64,000 nucleotides of DNA from Tiliqua scincoides. Its lineage: Eukaryota; Chordata; Lepidosauria; Squamata; Scincidae. This document shows, in pieces, positions 47,701 through 63,596 of this stretch. Made by a program: the position numbers and the translations under genes. The notes below the pieces were generated by a model. That model had not been told where the DNA came from, made no database searches, and saw only the letters and a program-made list of their open reading frames with translations. The stretch lies in assembly GCF_035046505.1 (NCBI RefSeq), contig NC_089822.1, forward strand, positions 111,679,307 to 111,743,306. Reading direction: 5' to 3'. The stretch's first letter is position 1. Each line of letters starts with the position of its first letter.

Positions 47701-50700
47701 ATTTGAAGCACTTCACCTACATTACCTTGATAATTCTTCCAACAAACCTGAAAAGTAAGATATCACTATGTTCCTGACCCATTGGTATAAATCAGGGGTG
47801 CCCAAACCTGGGGCCACATGCGGCCCTCAAGGCTTCTCAATGCCTTCTCAGGGAGCCCCCCAGTCTCCAATGAGCCTCTGGCCCTCCGGAGATCTGTTGG
47901 AGCCCGCACTGGCCTGACGCAACTGCTCTCAGCTTGAGGGCGACTATTTGACCTCCTGCGTGAGCTGTGGGACGAGGGCTCCCTCCACTGCTTGCTGTTT
48001 CATGTCTGTGATGCAGCAGAGGCAGCAAAGGAAAGGCTAGCCTTGCTTTGTGCAAGGCCTTTTATAGGCCTTGAGCAAGACCTTCATTCATTCATATAAG
48101 TTCATCTTTATTATATTCATTTATGTAAACTTATGCAAATTTATTCAAATTTTAAATGTAAATTAATTCTTCCCCCCCCCCAGCCCCTGACACAGTGTCA
48201 GAGATGATGCAGTCCTCCAGCCAAAAATTTTGGACACCCCTGGTATAAATGATAAAGTAGTAATAGTAACTAAAGATTATTTTAACTCCAGTATATTTTA
48301 CTGGAATGCAATGCCACCATAAATATAAGTAAGCCAATATCTCCCTAATGCACCACCAGTATTGGCAATTTTTTTTAATTGTACAGATGGCATTTTGAAT
48401 TTTATAAACATTTCTATAAGAATACCTGAAGGTAGCTTATTATTAAAGTAAATAATTTTTGTAGAACAAAGTGGAGCAATTAATTTAGGGGGCCATTAAA
48501 GGTGGCGGAGTGAGGAGTGTAGACCTGACTCACAGGACACAGTCCATCAGAAAGTTCTGCTGCATAAGATCCTACTAATTTCAGCAGGACTTGCACAGGA
48601 GAACTTCCTACAGGATTGTGTCCCATGCTGGTAGGCTGTGCCATTTTGATTTTGTTTCAGTCACCAAAAAGTCTTGCAGAACTCAGATCAGAACTGTACC
48701 AGATGCACTATGAGGGAAGGACCCAGGAGCTGCTCTCACCTTCAGTTTACTCTGCCGTGTCCTCAGAGAGTCCACTTCCCCGGCTCGCCGCATCTCCTCT
48801 GCCTCCATGTCACTCAGCTTGGCAGTCACCCCTTGGTAAAGTTCAAGCAGCTGACTAGTACCATTCACCAAGGCCAGAAGGTCAAAACCATGCTCAGGGC
48901 CATCTCCACAGCCATCATCTTTATATAGGGCAGGCAGCCCCAATGTCACCAGCTCCTATACTCAAGAGGTAGTTGAATAGAAAATTATTAAATGAGCCCA
49001 GTTTAGCTCCACTCATTGTTCACCTTACCTTTAGGTACCCACTTTCCCTGCCTGCACTGTTATTTCAGTTCCACTATCTGCTCAACCAATCCTTCCCCAG
49101 GTACTCCAACACAACAGCTCTGCCTTTTAGCCCAACTGCAAGACCTTTCCATGAGAGATAATCTCATTCCAACTATTTATGGCGATTGGGCCTGTGCAGC
49201 TACTCTGGGTGTGTTGTCAGCTTCATCAACAACATTAAGACTGGAAGTAGTTCAGACATTTTGGAGTGCATCCCACCCACTCTTTGTCTTTCCCTTCCAG
49301 CTGCTGCACATGCACACACCCTCTAGCAGATACTCAGCTGCTCCACCATCAGAAACACTCCAGGAGCTCACTGCCTTAGTGAAAACTACTTATGGGTTCC
49401 TCAAAAGTAAGTAAAAATGGCTTTATTTTGTGAAACAAGTGGTTTTTTTGTGTTAATATTTTATATTGTGATTTGAGCAGAAATTCTCATTATTTCATGT
49501 TCTGTCTACACTGCTTGCAGCTCCCTTATCACCAAGATGGTCTTTTCACCCAGCAACAAACATTTTCCACTTCTTCTGTCCACTCAGGATTGTGAGCACA
49601 GAGGAGAGCTGTAGAGTTTGTACCTATCCCAGCCAGTTTGGGTCTTTGAGTACCACAGCTGACACCAATTCAAAGGAGAAGTTCTGACCCTTTCTCAAAA
49701 AAGTTCTTAAAGTGAGATTTGCACAAGAGCTTGTAAAATGGCACGTTAGTTGCCATTTCTTCAGCTTGATAGTACTACGTGAGAATCAGCAGAGAGGGCT
49801 GGAGGAGTAGGTCTCCTTAAGCCTCACATAATAGTCTCCATTCTCCACCCTGCCCAACACCATTGCTCACCTTGTTGAGGTAGGCAATACAGTGATCCAC
49901 ATTGTCACTCCAGCAGAATATATCACCCAGGTCACCAAGTCCCCCCTGTAGCTCCAGAGAGTCAGTTAAACCGGCTGGTTCATACCCAGTCGCTGACGAG
50001 TGGCCCAGTTCAGCAACGTAATTCGTAATGAAGCATTGTGCCTCTAGGAGGAAAGCAGAGAAAAATGTGAGACAATTCAATAACAAGACACAGGCAGGCA
50101 CTGAATGGGGGCCCTGGGACCTCAACAGTGCAAAGTGTAGCTGGAGAAGATGCCCAATGTGCTGAACCTTTGCTAAGCAAGGGGAATGGATGGTATCTAG
50201 TGAACTAGATCAGCCATAGGGCAGGGGTGGGCAATAGTGGTACAGCACTCAGTTTGCAGCAGAAAGTCCCAGGTCCAATTCAGGTAGGGGTAGGAAATGA
50301 TCCCTGAGCTTGAAATCCTGGAGAGCTCATAACAGTCAGAATGCACAATGCAGAGCAACATGGACCAATGGTTTAACTGCATAATGCAGCTCCAGATGCA
50401 AATATATGTTCACACAAACACTTGTTTCTCTCACATATTCACACATTCAGTGGCAGAGAGCCTCCAGGACAAGTTTCCATGCCACTTACACAGGACCAGT
50501 CATAGCTATATTGGCGACTGCAGTCAATTCAGAGATTTTAGCTGTGTCTCCTTAGTCACGTAGAGAAAACAAGTGCTGCTTCCTTGTGTGAATATGGGGT
50601 TGGCCCCCTAGAATATGGGCTATGCCCCTGGAGTCCAAGCCCTGCAGAAAGAACGACCCAGTGGGTAAAGGTCCCACGCCGTCTCCCACGCCAAACAGGA

Positions 50701-51063
50701 AGAGAGATTTTTATTTTGCAAGCCCTTTGGGAACTAGGAACCACTTTCTTATTCCTCTGCTAAGTGAATCACTTTGTTGAGAAGCAGTGCAGTACACAAA
50801 TACAGTATTTGTAATAATAGATCAGACTCTCTTGACAGCTATAGCTCAAATGCTCAGTATTTCACTTTTTTTCTTGCCAGGGAACAGGGAGCTGATGACT
50901 GTGGAGCAGGCAAAATTTACCAATACCGAACTGCTAAGGAGACAGCCTCCGCCAAGCATTTCTCAGTACAAGCATTTCTCAGTACAGCGCAGAGTTACCT
51001 GTGAATGGCTCTTTCCCTGGGGTAGCCAGGGTGCTCAAGGATTCCATTCCTCTGATCAGAAAC
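35567..51063 (-). CDS. SSX2IP/ADIP paralogue, centrosome and junction coiled-coil protein (12 coding exons)
   Basis: Coding exons on the minus strand join in frame to 559 aa. The family (afadin- and alpha-actinin-binding protein, SSX2IP) acts at adherens junctions and as a centriolar-satellite and centrosome-maturation factor. Matches to SSX2IP as I know it: FCWSDNVDHCIAYLNKEL near residues 61-76, corresponding to FCTEDNIEQSISYLDQEL; KNKELNNMLKGEKDE near 169-183; the DGKRGTWKTGKS block near 275; and KFTEAAIRLGRE near 450-461, followed by FEEEKALFLKQ. Much of residues 110-500 is coiled-coil-like, rich in Glu, Lys and Gln. It is a paralogue rather than SSX2IP itself: identity is moderate, the middle acidic segment is shorter and the C-terminus differs. 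Start: ATG at 51,047 in a short exon. Residues 227-261 come from an extra symmetric exon. Confidence 0.9.
36096..36213 (-). CDS. SSX2IP-like coding exon 11
   Basis: The exon encodes RKQFEEEKALFLKQEFLCSF, then a proline/serine-rich part to VAIR. The acceptor is ACTTCCACAG and the donor GTATAT. It ends in phase 1. Confidence 0.9.
36883..37056 (-). CDS. SSX2IP-like coding exon 10
   Basis: The exon encodes EQLIAATNSELPSHLKGSYF and LEEQQQLQEEREMFKQQKQA through FTEAAIRLGRE. This is the best-conserved block with SSX2IP ([20 protein letters not shown]). The acceptor is TCTTGCTTTCAG and the donor GTAGGC. Confidence 0.95.
37212..37280 (+). repeat. LINE-type 3' tail fragment
   Basis: TACACTGCTTTGAATTTCAT and AGCAGTATAAATATTTTAAA are a decayed LINE or SINE 3' tail inside the SSX2IP-like gene. 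Confidence 0.45.
38374..38562 (-). CDS. SSX2IP-like coding exon 9
   Basis: The exon's 63 codons run from FVQPNSSYVSSSPTIGYDG to LIALQQQCFQ. VISVTDHDKEIMKLKEEIEE matches the VISRQDHEQETEKLELEIQQ region of SSX2IP. The only acceptor that keeps the frame is TGAATGCCAAAG, which has a weak pyrimidine tract. The 5' edge is therefore the least certain in the gene. The donor is GTAGAG. Confidence 0.8.
39665..39845 (+). repeat. MIR-like SINE 3' part
   Basis: The 3' module GAGCTAAATGGACCAAGAGT followed by CTGACTCAGTAAAAGGTAGC matches the tRNA-SINE family at 50.2 kb. A 31-bp phrase (CATATTCATCTCCAGGTAGA plus neighbours) is tandemly duplicated near 39,677-39,726. Confidence 0.55.
40161..40311 (-). CDS. 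SSX2IP-like coding exon 8
   Basis: The exon encodes KEEELYRTQLAKQEQREQGL and MFENAKLKQLLNQVSQEVQQ through GIDAGIAQ. The family match is DEMYKILLNDYEYRQKQILM. The acceptor is CCCCTGGAAG and the donor GTTAGA. Confidence 0.9.
42585..43134. repeat. Array of six palindromic repeat units inside the hAT element
   Basis: Two units in one orientation (about 42,585-42,669 and 42,670-42,754) are followed by four in the opposite orientation (about 42,781-42,873, 42,874-42,965, 42,966-43,043 and 43,044-43,134). Each has a TACTCAGAAGTAAGT-like arm and an ACTTTCCTGGGAGTAAGC-like arm. A short rearranged joint lies at 42,755-42,780. Confidence 0.85.
43669..43705 (+). repeat. Partial palindromic repeat unit
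   Basis: CAGCCCAATCCTATGCATGT and CTACTCAGAAGTAAATTC form one arm of the palindromic family. It lies within the same hAT element, apart from the main array. An (AAAT)n tract follows near 43,755-43,793. Confidence 0.75.
43868..43952 (-). CDS. SSX2IP-like coding exon 7
   Basis: The exon encodes SLAIDYLNALSRTDGKRGTW and KTGKSLS, matching ILNYVGRADGKRGSWRTGK of SSX2IP. The acceptor is GATGTCTCTAG and the donor GTAAGT. It lies 26 bp outside the large hAT insertion at 42,166-43,842. Confidence 0.93.
44180..44290 (-). repeat. MIR-like SINE fragment
   Basis: On the minus strand the 3' module reads AGATAGACCAAGTATCTGAC and CGTATGAGGTGGCTTCATAT, matching the SINE family at 50.2 kb. It lies about 55 bp downstream of the extra exon of the SSX2IP-like gene. 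Confidence 0.55.
44345..44449 (-). CDS. SSX2IP-like coding exon 6, extra 105-nt symmetric exon
   Basis: The exon has phase 1 at both ends and 35 codons (QWRFADKNFVNSFGYVVCGK, then VPFLEGQNYGYR), with acceptor TACTTATTTCAG and donor GTAGGG. No equivalent is present in human SSX2IP as I recall it, where KKDKK is followed directly by IAMDILNYVG. It is either a paralogue-specific or lineage-specific exon, possibly alternative, or a non-functional look-alike. Confidence 0.65.
44587..44716 (-). CDS. SSX2IP-like coding exon 5
   Basis: The exon encodes ITKLLSALASQKTQHLHEMK and KKEHELVRLKEK through KKDKKG. The acceptor is TTGCCCCAGTAG and the donor GTGAGT. It ends in phase 1. The corresponding SSX2IP stretch is [21 protein letters not shown]. 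Confidence 0.92.
44925..45010 (-). repeat. 39-bp near-perfect hairpin in SSX2IP-like intron
   Basis: The arms 44,925-44,963 and 44,972-45,010 are reverse complements with one difference, separated by an 8-nt loop. In the sense (minus) transcript the odd pair is a G-U wobble, so all 39 positions can pair. It lies about 210 nt upstream of coding exon 5. A third copy of the arm-loop junction (GGTATTATTGGAGTG) follows at about 45,031-45,047. Confidence 0.9.
45335..45562. mobile_element. hAT MITE family A, 228 bp, with perfect TSD
   Basis: The ends are CAGCCATTTTCAACC and (reverse complement) CAGCAATTTTCAACC. TACTAGAG flanks both sides (45,327-45,334 and 45,563-45,570). Internal landmarks shared with the other copies are GGCACACTGGTGTGCC, TTAGTAGGGCCA and TGACAATTTTAG. 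Confidence 0.9.
46310..46420 (-). CDS. SSX2IP-like coding exon 4
   Basis: The exon's 37 codons, DQVEACEREIAAVQNKE through LKGEKDE, form a coiled coil and match the QLQCKNRNLHQLLKNEKDE block of SSX2IP. The donor is GTGAGT. Confidence 0.93.
47793..48242. mobile_element. hAT element, 450 bp, with perfect TSD
   Basis: The ends are CAGGGGTGCCCAAACC and (reverse complement) CAGGGGTGTCCAAAAT. GTATAAAT flanks both sides (47,785-47,792 and 48,243-48,250). The AT-rich right half carries CATTCATTCATATAAG. It lies in an SSX2IP-like intron. Confidence 0.9.
48740..48955 (-). CDS. SSX2IP-like coding exon 3
   Basis: The exon's 72 codons begin ELVTLGLPALYKD, which directly continues the family's SYLDQEL-type motif, and run into a helical segment ending RTRQSKLK. 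The acceptor is GAGTATAG and the donor GTGAGA. Confidence 0.92.
49871..50043 (-). CDS. SSX2IP-like coding exon 2
   Basis: The exon encodes EAQCFITNYVAELG through FCWSDNVDHCIAYLNK, the N-terminal block conserved in the ADIP family. The acceptor is TTTCCTCCTAG and the donor GTGAGC. It ends in phase 0. Confidence 0.92.
50226..50396 (+). mobile_element. tRNA-derived (MIR-like) SINE
   Basis: The head has an A box-like TAGTGGTACAGCA and a B box-like AGTCCCAGGTCCAATTC. The body includes AATCCTGGAGAGCTC and the 3' module GGACCAATGGTTTAACTGC. It is the fullest copy of this family here. Despite the tRNA-like start it is not a tRNA gene. Confidence 0.65.
50999..51063 (-). CDS. SSX2IP-like first coding exon
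   Basis: The acceptor is TTGCTTTCAG. The ATG at 51,047-51,045 opens MESLSTLATPGKEPFT (16 residues), and the exon ends CACAG before GTAACT in phase 1. The 16 bases before the ATG are 5' UTR. An upstream non-coding exon near 51.55-51.75 kb is implied. Confidence 0.75.
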
Positions 51064-51210
51064 CTGAAAGCAAGGGAAGAAATTCACAGCCCACAGCAAG
51101 GTCCCAAATCATCACTGAAAGCTCTTCAGCTTTGCAACAGGAAGTCCCCCCCCCAAAAAAAACTTCATACAGATGTCCACAAGAATAACACTACATTCCT
51201 ATACATGCCC

Positions 51211-51373
51211 TCTGAGAAGTAAATATTACAGAATTCAATAGGACTTACTCCCAGTAAAGTGTGCGTACGTCTGCAGCCTAAGGCTGCAATTCTACCCACA
51301 CCTACCTGAGAGTAAGTCCCATTGACCATAATGGGACTTCTGAGTAGACAGGTATAGGATTGGGCTCTAAGGT
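51211..51373. repeat. Two adjacent palindromic repeat units
   Basis: The units at about 51,211-51,283 and 51,284-51,373 have TCTGAGAAGTAAATATTACA and ACTTCTGAGTAGACAGGTAT arms. They lie between the first coding exon and the promoter of the SSX2IP-like gene. Confidence 0.75.
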
Positions 51374-51549
51374 TCTTACTGAACCCTCTCCCCACTGCAG
51401 CCAAACCACTCCTAGAAAATCCTATACCCTTTGAATGTATTAATTACACTTTTATTAGCATCCCCCATTCTCTGCCACTTCCAGATCTTTCACTGCTACA
51501 GTACAACATTCACAATAAGCCCTTAGTTATTACTAAGAGAGGAACTCAG

Positions 51550-51783
51550 CGCTTCAATGCAACGCCCTCCTTGGCCCCAGACTCATTTGCACAACGAGAA
51601 AACACGCTCCCCACACTCACAACTGCAACCAGCCAAGGCTCTCCGCCTACAATCAACTCCCTCCTTGCTGCAGAAGGCAACCAACGCACCCCAAAACTCC
51701 CGCTCAAGCGGCTCTTGAATGAAACTCAGCGGGCGGGGCTGCTTGGAGGCTATGCTGGGATTCGTAGTTCCCTGCAAAAGATT
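51550..51783 (-). promoter_or_regulatory. Candidate promoter of the SSX2IP-like gene
   Basis: A moderately CpG-bearing stretch holds a GC box (GGGCGGGGCT, 51,731-51,740) and a ZNF143-like site just upstream of it. It lies about 500-700 bp upstream of the first coding exon, so a non-coding first exon near 51.55-51.72 kb is expected. There is no TATA box. Confidence 0.55.
51748..51768 (-). promoter_or_regulatory. ZNF143/Staf-like site
   Basis: The minus strand reads ACTACGAATCCCAGCATAG, close to the ZNF143 consensus (ACTACAATTCCCAGNATGC). Such sites sit close to transcription starts of housekeeping-type genes, which supports a minus-strand promoter here. Confidence 0.65.
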
Positions 51784-51875
51784 AAGGTTACAATCCTCTC
51801 CACATTTTCCTGGGAGTAAGCCCCATTGACTCTAATGGGACTTACTTCTGAGTAGGCAAGCATAGGATTGGGCTT
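51784..51875. repeat. Palindromic repeat unit next to the SSX2IP-like promoter
   Basis: The arms are ACAATCCTCTCCACATTTTC and GAGTAGGCAAGCATAGGATT around a CCCCATTGACTCTAATGGG core. It is immediately upstream of the ZNF143-like site and directly abuts a family A hAT MITE. Confidence 0.8.
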
Positions 51876-51878
51876 TAC

Positions 51879-52079
51879 TAGCGATTTTCAATCTTCTTCA
51901 TCCCAAGGCACACTGACAAGGCACTAAAATTGTCAAGGCTTTTGACAATTGACAAGTCACACCATGCTGCCAGTGATGGGAGGGGGCTCACATCCCCCAT
52001 TGGCCCTACTAATAAGTGACCTTCCCCCAAATTCCTGTGGCACACCAATGTGCCATGGCACAATGGTTGAAAATGGCTA
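51879..52079. mobile_element. hAT MITE family A, copy 2
   Basis: The element opens TAGCGATTTTCAATC and closes GGTTGAAAATGGCTA, with the family's internal landmarks in the reverse order of the 45.3-kb copy. I found no clear TSD. Confidence 0.75.
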
Positions 52080-52158
52080 GATTAAGCACTGGGAGACAAA
52101 AGTTGTGCTTGGCCATCAGATCAAAATCACTAGTCCACACAGCTCCAATAGCATCCTT

Positions 52159-52271
52159 CCCACAGAGTCCGAGCAGAGAAAGTTTTCAAGCAAAACAAGA
52201 ACAGACCCCCCCCCCCATGTCCTTGCTTTGCTTGAAAACTTTCTCTGAAGCAGCTGCTCAGACTCTGTGGG
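52159..52271. repeat. Long imperfect hairpin
   Basis: Arms 52,159-52,203 and 52,219-52,271 are inverted copies sharing 42 of 45 aligned bases, with one 9-nt insertion in the right arm (AGAGAAAGTTTTCAAGCAAA shared). The loop contains a C run. All three mismatches would be G-U pairs in a minus-strand RNA. Confidence 0.85.
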
Positions 52272-52500
52272 CTGTTGATTGCCCCAGGATCTGTATTACT
52301 GTATACTGTCTCTGATCTTGGAGATTCCATTTTGTCAAAGGGTTTTAGAACATAGGTGTGTGAGCCTGGGAGCCTGGCCTGATGCTGAATAGGGAGCAAG
52401 TCTAGAGTGGACAGACTTCATGGAAAGGGAAGTCTACAGGTCTGTTCCCTGTATTTCATACTGTTTGCCAGCTCCACATAGCAACAGACATGAAGCTGCC

Positions 52501-52593
52501 TTAGGCCACAATCCTAACCACTTACCTGGGAGTAATACCCATTGACTATAATGGGACATATTTCTGAGCAGACATGCATAGAATTTGGCTCTC
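52501..52593. repeat. Palindromic repeat unit
   Basis: The arms CACAATCCTAACCACTTACC and GAGCAGACATGCATAGAATT flank a CCCATTGACTATAATGGG core. Confidence 0.8.
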
Positions 52594-52631
52594 GTTGAGA
52601 TCCTTGGCCCCTCTTGCACTGACTGTCTAAG

Positions 52632-52846
52632 CAGCAATTTTCAACTACTGTGCCATGGCACACACAGATGGTCCACAGGTGTGCCGTGGGAGTTTGGGGA
52701 GAGTCATTTATTAGTAGGGCAATTGCAGGATTTGAACCCCCTACCTACATGGAGTGCCTTGCCAATGGTAAAAAAAATTGATGGTTCCTTGACCATTTTA
52801 GCGCCTTGTCAGTCTGCCTTGTGATGAAAAAGGATGAAAATTGCTG
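52632..52846. mobile_element. hAT MITE family A, copy 3
   Basis: The ends are CAGCAATTTTCAAC and (reverse complement) CAGCAATTTTCATCC. The flanks share GTCTA but not a full 8 bp. It has the same orientation as the 45.3-kb copy. Confidence 0.75.
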
Positions 52847-53147
52847 GTCTAGTTTCCAAGGTCACAGACCATGGAGGGAATGATGAGACAAGTGCAGGAG
52901 AGGCAGTTGACCTTTTTCCACCTGTAGCTGCCCCATGAATGCATGAGAACATTGCATTGCATTATCATTTTGATTCTCCTTCCCAGTTATTGTATTGTTA
53001 TCCCCACCATAAAGGTTAGATGTTATTGAACCTGAAACCTTGCCTTCCTGTTCATTTCATGCTAGTTCATCAAGTTGTGCCATGACATGAGCCAATATAT
53101 TTGAGCCCTGCATACATAGTCAGTGGTGCATGTGACTTGTCTTAGAG

Positions 53148-53521
53148 CAATCTTCCAAACTGTAGGTTGCTACCCAACTGGTGGGTTGTGAAGCTGACAA
53201 GTTGATGCTGATGAGAAAATTTATTGAGCCCTATGTAAAGTGAAACTGAGCCACATATGTATTTAGTCATGAGTAGGCATACATGCCTCAGCTCTTATCA
53301 AAGGCCAGGTGAAGGGAATGCAAGGCCACAAGAATGGTCCCAATTCTTTAAACATGGAGCTCAACAAATGAACCAGAATGTGCCCCCCCCCATCCTAGTA
53401 AAAAAGAAACACAGAGGGATGATAAAGTGAAAGTTTTTTTAGCCTCTAAAAGCTAAGTGATCCCAGATAGAGAATAATTTTAAAAATTGGATCCTGGTGT
53501 AAAAAAGTTTGGAAACCACTA
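53148..53521. mobile_element. hAT-like element, 374 bp
   Basis: The ends are CAATCTTCCAAACTGTAGG and (reverse complement) TAGTGGTTTCCAAACTTTTT. The flanks TCTTAGAG (53,140-53,147) and TCTTAGAT (53,522-53,529) match at 7 of 8. Confidence 0.65.
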
Positions 53522-53529
53522 TCTTAGAT

Positions 53530-54660
53530 CATGTTCATTAACATGTTGCAACTGTCAGTGCATGGGGGGGGGGGGGAGATGACAAGATTGCAGAAGGTAA
53601 GCTTTAAATCTCAGCAGCCAATCACCCCAATCCACAGTTTGATGCTCCAGCCTAGTGGTTCCACACCAGCTCTGCAAAATGGAGTATAACTGCCTGAGCT
53701 TATACGCATTTATTTCCAGTGTTGTTTGTACATTTTTCAACCATCATGCTGGGAATAAAAGTGGTACGTCATCTGCAATGAGACACATTTATCAGAGATG
53801 CCACTCTGGGGCAGACAGAAAAGATGATGACCTGGCTGTTCTATCCGTTCTACTTCTCAGAAAGAATACAAGCATTTGGTTGTTTATCCCTTATAAATGC
53901 CTTCAGATATACAGTATATTCCCACTATGCCAATGTAGTCTGTAAAAACCATGGGAACAATTGCCTAGGATCCAGAAGAATTGCACACACCAGCTTCACT
54001 CTGGCCTTACCTCATCCAAAGTCAGAACCAGAACAGGAACAAAAGGAAATCCCACATGTGCTTGTGTATTAACATGAACAAGAGTCAGACTGTGATTACA
54101 GCAACCTTCTAGGTACATCCCCTACTATTTTGAGTAGGAGATGAATTATGGAAATGAAGGAAGAGTGCAGTTGTGGAAATGGAGGAAGGGTCTTTTATCA
54201 GGGCACCTGAAGAACAGCTGCATAGTGGGACAAGGTTAGCAAGGGAGGTGTTGACAAACAAATAAGACTGTGCAAATATTTTATCCCTGCCAGCTAAACT
54301 GTCTTTTCTGAAGTTCCACAATTCCATCAATGACCACCTCCCATAAGCACTGTTCTCTCTAAGCCCTGCAGCCACACAGCTCAATGCTCTGTCCCTGCAT
54401 GCTCAGTTATGACAGATGATGTCATCACCAAGCATCTGAAGATGTCATCCTACCATCATGCAGCTACAGAAGGTCTCTGTGTGGCAGCATGAGTTGTTTC
54501 AGGAAATCTTGCCCACAAGTCTGTACATATATGGGATTCAAATCACAGTAGGCAGGGAACTCAAGAACTTCAAGCTATGCTGCCATACTGACTTTCAGAG
54601 AGAACCCAGGGGGGGGGGGAAGAGAACACAGGGGACGGGACACCTATGTAACAGAGGTCA
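53530..54660. other. No gene recognised between CLPP 3' end and upstream repeats
   Basis: I see no exon or well-defined element here. Short open frames at 53,655-53,945 and 54,109-54,384 have no family features. A G run lies near 53,563. Confidence 0.4.
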
Positions 54661-54663
54661 AAG

Positions 54664-54669
54664 TTTAAT
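54664..54669 (-). terminator. Possible CLPP polyadenylation signal (ATTAAA)
   Basis: ATTAAA on the minus strand lies about 305 bases past the CLPP stop codon. No AATAAA occurs between. This variant is the second most common signal. Confidence 0.4.
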
Positions 54670-54974
54670 TTAAAATCATCACTCTTAAACAGTTCTATAA
54701 TTAAGGTGGGGATGACACACAAGACAAGCTATTGTACTGGATAAAGATCCAATCCTGCAGAGGACAAGGCAGAAACCAGCTCCTATGAACACAGCTGGTC
54801 AACTACCAGTCAGATACTCATTAAGAGCAGGCCCACTATGATGGCCCAACATCCTCAGGCAATTCCAAGGAGCCCAAATGGTCAGGCTGTGGGATGGCAC
54901 CACCATCACTTCAGGTGGTCAATGTTTCTGGATTCATCCATAATGCAACAAGCATCCAAAGAAGCCTTGGATTC

Positions 54975-62651
<7,677 letters not shown>

Positions 62652-62870
62652 CCTGCCCCTGAGACCCGGAAGATCCTTCTGCCAGCCTTCCCACGTGCTT
62701 TAGAGTACACGAATCACATGATCGGATCTTCGGGGGCTGTGAGCAGGGACTGCAATTCCTCGCTATGCACCTTGGGAAATGTAGTCTCGAATCCTGTGCC
62801 TTTGGAACGTACACCTGAGTGTCTTTCTTCTGTTCGAACGTTCATGCGTTCCAAATTCCACAGATGATAA
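62652..62870 (-). promoter_or_regulatory. CLPP promoter region
   Basis: The stretch just upstream of the CLPP start has above-background CpG, no TATA box and two overlapping ZNF143-like motifs about 100-135 bp before the ATG. This is the usual layout for nuclear genes of mitochondrial proteins. Confidence 0.6.
62747..62785. promoter_or_regulatory. Pair of convergent ZNF143/Staf-like sites
   Basis: The minus strand reads ACTACATTTCCCAAGGTGCA from 62,785, and the plus strand reads ACTGCAATTCCTCGCTATGC from about 62,750. Both resemble ACTACAATTCCCAGNATGC, with deviations, and share the TATGCA centre. Confidence 0.55.
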
Positions 62871-62989
62871 CTAGGGACTTGAGTATTAGTCTTACACCAA
62901 GAATCATTGCCTGAGGCTTCTTCCATCACGTATTTGCTCTGTTCTGCCTGATGTTTTTTATTTACACTGCTACAGCCAGTCCTGCTGAA

Positions 62990-63085
62990 TCACAGCCCAA
63001 TCCTATGCATGTCTACTCAGAAGTAAGTCCCATGAGTGTCAATGGGGCTTACTCCCAGGAAAGTTGAATAGGATTGGGCTGTTAG
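62990..63085. repeat. Palindromic repeat unit
   Basis: The arms CAGCCCAATCCTATGCATGT and (inverted) GAATAGGATTGGGCTGT flank a CCCATGAGTGTCAATGGGG core. It is a well-preserved copy. Confidence 0.85.
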
Positions 63086-63124
63086 TATTAGTAGTAAACT
63101 CATCCTAACAATGTTTATTAAAAA

Positions 63125-63210
63125 GTCCTATGCACACTGGAAAAGTAAACCCGACTGAACTTAATGGGACTAACCTTGGAGTAGACACGCCTAGGATTGT
63201 GCTCTTAAGA
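63125..63210. repeat. Palindromic repeat unit
   Basis: A more diverged copy has TCCTATGCACACTGGAAAAG and GAGTAGACACGCCTAGGATT arms. Confidence 0.75.
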
Positions 63211-63596
63211 ATACTTATTAATAGAATTAATAATCTTGATCTTCTGCCATTCCATCAGAAGAAAATGTGCACAGGACTGGAGCTTTTGGTGAAACAGGAA
63301 ATATTGTCTTGCCTTTCTTTCATCCCACAGTAAGTAATCATGGGCACCAATCATTGGCACACTTCTTTTAGACTCAATGACATTTAGTGGCCATGACTGC
63401 CCCCCCCCCCCCACATAATCACACACCATTAAGAACAAACAAAACATCAACTGTAAATTTCTTCATAGAATGTTCTGTTCTCCTGCTACTTATTTCTACT
63501 TTGAATGAAACTTATTATACTTCATTTAAACTTTGGAGTGGGTTGCAATAGTTTTGAACACAAATGTAAAAAAACTGAAAATAAAATTTAAAAATA

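Noticed and set aside
50226-50300. tRNA-like A and B boxes
   Set aside because: They belong to the head of a SINE. No cloverleaf with a matched acceptor stem can be drawn. The same applies to 22,585-22,660.
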